Assembly (NCBI GenBank): GCA_013399305.1
Contig: VXAI01000015.1
Coordinates: 2,827,329 to 2,891,328 of the forward strand
From: Rostratula benghalensis
Lineage: Eukaryota; Chordata; Aves; Charadriiformes; Rostratulidae
DNA: 64,000 nucleotides
Direction of reading: 5' to 3'
Shown: piece after piece, positions 61,194 to 64,000 of the stretch
Layout: every line of letters starts with the position of its first letter
Numbering within the stretch: position 1 is the first letter of the stretch
Notes under the pieces: model-generated
What the model was told of the DNA's origin: nothing
The model's input: the letters and a program-made list of their open reading frames with translations, nothing else
Database searches by the model: none
Made by a program: the position numbers and the translations under genes

Positions 61194-64000
61194 TCCTTTA
61201 TAGTAAATATAAAGAGATCAGAATTTATTACTTCAGAAAAGGCATGTGAGTCTGAAAAAGCATTACCTTCATCAAATGAACCACCAGACCAGGAAAGACA
61301 ACTGAATTTTTCTGTCAGCTTGCATATTATCTACTTTGTACAGCAACTTGCTCACTGAAGCACTGTCTTCCCATACAACAGAGATGTTAATGATTCACAC
61401 GTATCTGTTAAGTATGTGATGATCCTCTATGGATTTTTATTAAAATACCACCTTCAGTAACTAATTCCTCTAAAGGCCAGGATCTAATTGTATCAGCTAT
61501 TAAATATAGTTTATGTGGTCAGGTGTCAGCTCTCTAATAGACACATGCAAAATCTCTGTCAGCTTTTCATTCTTAAAGATCTAGTTTGACCTAGCAATTA
61601 GAAATGGGTTGTCACATAGTATGTCTTGATATTTTATTTAAAATTAGATTCAAAATTCCTAAGGCAAAATGTCCTTAAGTATGGACAACACCCCCAGAAA
61701 ACAACTTGTGGGAATGGAAATTCAGAAAGCAAATCGGGTTGTTTTAAACTCAGCTACTCATTGAAGGCATCACTGTCCTAAATTCTAGCATGAATCCATG
61801 GTTGTTAGCAAAGGTGTGGAGATGCTTTGAGATCTTCTGTGTGTAGAGCTGGATCTAGCACCCTCCTCCAAAGTCACCCTTTTGGGATTAGGCTATGGAT
61901 CTTGAGCATCTTCCTTTGTCAGACTGAAATCTTACCTGGTGCCTGGAGTTCTGTCTTTGGGGTTCAGTGTGTCCAGCAACTTGCCAATAATGCATTTATT
62001 TTCTCAGTCAGCTGTAATAAACTATTGTGTATTGATCTAATAGTCCAATACTATTTGAACTGCCTCCATCATCTTAGAAATTTTGTTAGCTATTATTCAG
62101 TTCACTGCATATGCCACTTTCCCTTGCCTTGCTTCTGTGACAAATGAATTATGAGGAGGGTGAGAAAAGTATGGTCAGGCTTAACCTATAAAAAAAAAAA
62201 GAGGAAAGAAAATGGCTGATAGAAATTTTCAAAGAAAGATCTAGATGGGAAACCACAGGACAAGTGAGTGGGGTAAGGCAAAGAAGCCTTATGGGGTGGT
62301 GATTAACAATGGTGGCTGCTGACAGAGCAACTGAAACGTGGGCATTTTTCAATAGGCCAGAAGGCAACTTGATGTCCAGGGCACTGTAATTAACAGGGGA
62401 TTTTTGTGAAGGGGATAGAGAAGGGGACATGTTGAACCGAGCTTTGACAGGCAACTCCTGAAAGGACAGGATTTGGTAGAGTCAGTTTTGAAACCACCTG
62501 TGGTTGTACCAGCTGCTTCAAATGAACCTGACCTGACCCTGCAGGGGCAGGAGATCTGGGTAATAGATTCCGGAGCCAAGCCCTGGGTGTTCTGCACTGA
62601 GCTCCCAGAAGTTTAGGCCAGACCTGGTGTAACCTGTAGTCCATTAACTTGCCTACCTTGCCATGCAAGGAACATGAGCATCCTTCTGCTCCTTCCCAAG
62701 ATGCCCAACTTGAGGGGTGTTGTGTTTTGTGTTTTGCTTCTGGAGTCAGGCTGAGGTATTCTCTTCTGGGCTGCAGCAGGAGGAGGAAGTAAGGTTTTAG
62801 AAAGCACAATCTGGACCCAGGTTTGTGTCCCCCCATGCCCAGTAGCAGCTCTTTGCATTGTATGAGCTCTCATTTACCCAGGTAACTCATGGTTGTCTTC
62901 AGCAGGAAGCACAGCATAAATAATTGCTAAGGGAAATGTGATTCATTTATCTTGCTCCTCATTAATCCATATCGGGTATCTCTTCAGGAAGATATAGTGA
63001 TTTGCAAATGTGGTATAAGTTGCTTTCTGTCCCTTTCTGTTCCTTCTGCCTGTTTGAATTAAGCACAGCCTGTTGTCCATCTTACTGAACCTACATTTCT
63101 GGTCATGTCAAACGTCAAAGGCAGTTTCTGTATGAAAAAACAGTGAATTCTAGCACATATTAAGGTGGGTTTTTTTAGACCTTCACAGAAAGCTTTTTCA
63201 TTCTACTAACCTTGTGGAGGTTCTTTGTTTAGCAAAGAAAGCCAATAGGGAAGTATAGTGCAATCTAGCATTTAAAATTTAGCAATGAGTCAAGACAGAT
63301 AAAGTAAAAAATTGAGGGGAATGTGACAGCAAGAGAAAGGAAGAGCAATGGTATGGTGACCTGAGTTGCATCTCAAATGGTAATTTAAAGATCTTGTAAT
63401 CTTTTCCTTAGCCTTTTGATAAGTCAAGACAGGGAAAACCCTCCTCCAGGGGCATTAGCTGAATGTTCACACCCTCTTAGCTATGAAGAAAGTGCTGTGA
63501 TTCAGGAAAACCGAAAAACCTTACATAGCAAACTGGGATCCGTGAGCCTGCTGGAGTTTACATGATAAATCTTTAAACCTGCTGCATATTGACCTCCTTA
63601 ATTGTGATACACAGCAAAATGGAGTACCCAATGCGGTCTGAAAGATGTTTATGCTTTTCCAGTGCATGGGGTGAGGGTGGAATGGATTTCTCCTCTAAGT
63701 GCAGAGGCACAGCAGCCACTGATTTTATTTTACCATAGAACTGAATGGCATTTGTTTTTGAAACAACTCTGGTAAATCCAGTGTTGGTTTGCACTTGTTA
63801 CCGCATTAATAAAGGTCTGAGTTACTAACCCAATCCCTTTCAATGCCTTAATTTCTGCACTGTTTCTGCTTCTGTCACTGTGAGGGCTTCATACTATATT
63901 TCTACACTAATGCAGACTCATTAGGTCTTCATTAACGACTCTCTCTCCTGTTTTTTTGCTGATGGTGCTGGTATCCCCTGCCCAAAAATAATGAAGGGCG

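Larger units (their letters stand above)
1..64000 (+). other. GALNT9: GALNT9 locus, internal part (coding exons 2 to 6 and introns)
   Basis: Five exons on the + strand join in phase into one continuous 279-codon protein segment with the GalNAc-transferase (GT27) fold. Recalled family sequences fit GALNT9 best: the stem/catalytic junction reads KPMGLVEGPGGLGQGG and exon 4 begins with VELKFNLDQYVNKRYPGL. GALNT17 differs clearly at both places. The enzyme is a Golgi type II membrane protein that transfers GalNAc from UDP-GalNAc to Ser/Thr of proteins, the first step of mucin-type O-glycosylation; GALNT9 is known mainly from brain. Exon 1 (anchor and stem) is upstream of the window. The exons after Met-Arg of exon 6, with the metal-binding His and the lectin domain, are downstream. 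No promoter or CpG island is visible, as expected for an internal piece. Confidence 0.93.
46520..64000 (+). other. GALNT9 intron 6, 5' part (at least 17.5 kb)
   Basis: It starts with GTGAGT and does not end in the window. I looked for an exon beginning with Val-Trp-x-Cys-Gly-Gly and for the Val-Ala-His-Ile-Glu-Arg motif and found neither on the + strand. It holds two CR1 copies, a MIR-like relic and several T- or A-rich tracts. The other stretches have no feature I can support. Confidence 0.75.

Overview
The window is a vertebrate nuclear locus, almost certainly from a bird. It carries five exons of one conserved gene separated by long introns. The non-coding DNA contains CR1 retrotransposon fragments with the avian-type 3' end (TTGGACTAGATGATC, then CCCTTCCAACCTAG and ATTCTATGAT), plus MIR-like relics. 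I see no bacterial, phage or CRISPR features. I cannot name the species.

The gene is on the + strand and reads as GALNT9, a member of the brain-type 'Y' group of polypeptide N-acetylgalactosaminyltransferases (with GALNT8, GALNT17 and GALNT18). Five coding exons are clear: 1399-1579, 24581-24747, 26762-26936, 36759-36956 and 46402-46519. Each has AG/GT splice borders and the reading phase is kept across every junction, giving 279 complete codons (839 bp). They cover about residues 80-360 of a protein of about 600 residues: the end of the luminal stem and most of the glycosyltransferase fold, including the metal-binding Asp-Ala-His and the Tyr-Gly-Gly-Glu-Asn segment. Exon 1 (cytoplasmic tail, membrane anchor, stem) lies upstream. 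The exons for the rest of the catalytic domain and the ricin-type lectin domain lie beyond 64000.

Layout: 1-1398 is the end of intron 1. Intron 2 (1580-24580, about 23 kb) holds a 31-bp near-perfect palindrome, a short CR1 3' end at about 21013 and several small inverted or tandem repeats. Intron 3 is 2.0 kb. Intron 4 (9.8 kb) has a poly-A/GAAA microsatellite. Intron 5 (9.4 kb) has small local duplications and two MIR-like relics. Intron 6 starts at 46520, runs past the end of the window, and holds a 1.1-kb reverse CR1 (about 48398-49490), a 0.5-kb forward CR1 (about 57645-58140) and another MIR-like relic.

Most other open reading frames are short, lie in introns and look like chance. I did not find a new biological system. 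The most notable points are the non-canonical catalytic-loop residues shared with the Y group, the palindrome at 6367, the old repeats, and two or three intronic stretches with unusual openness or composition.
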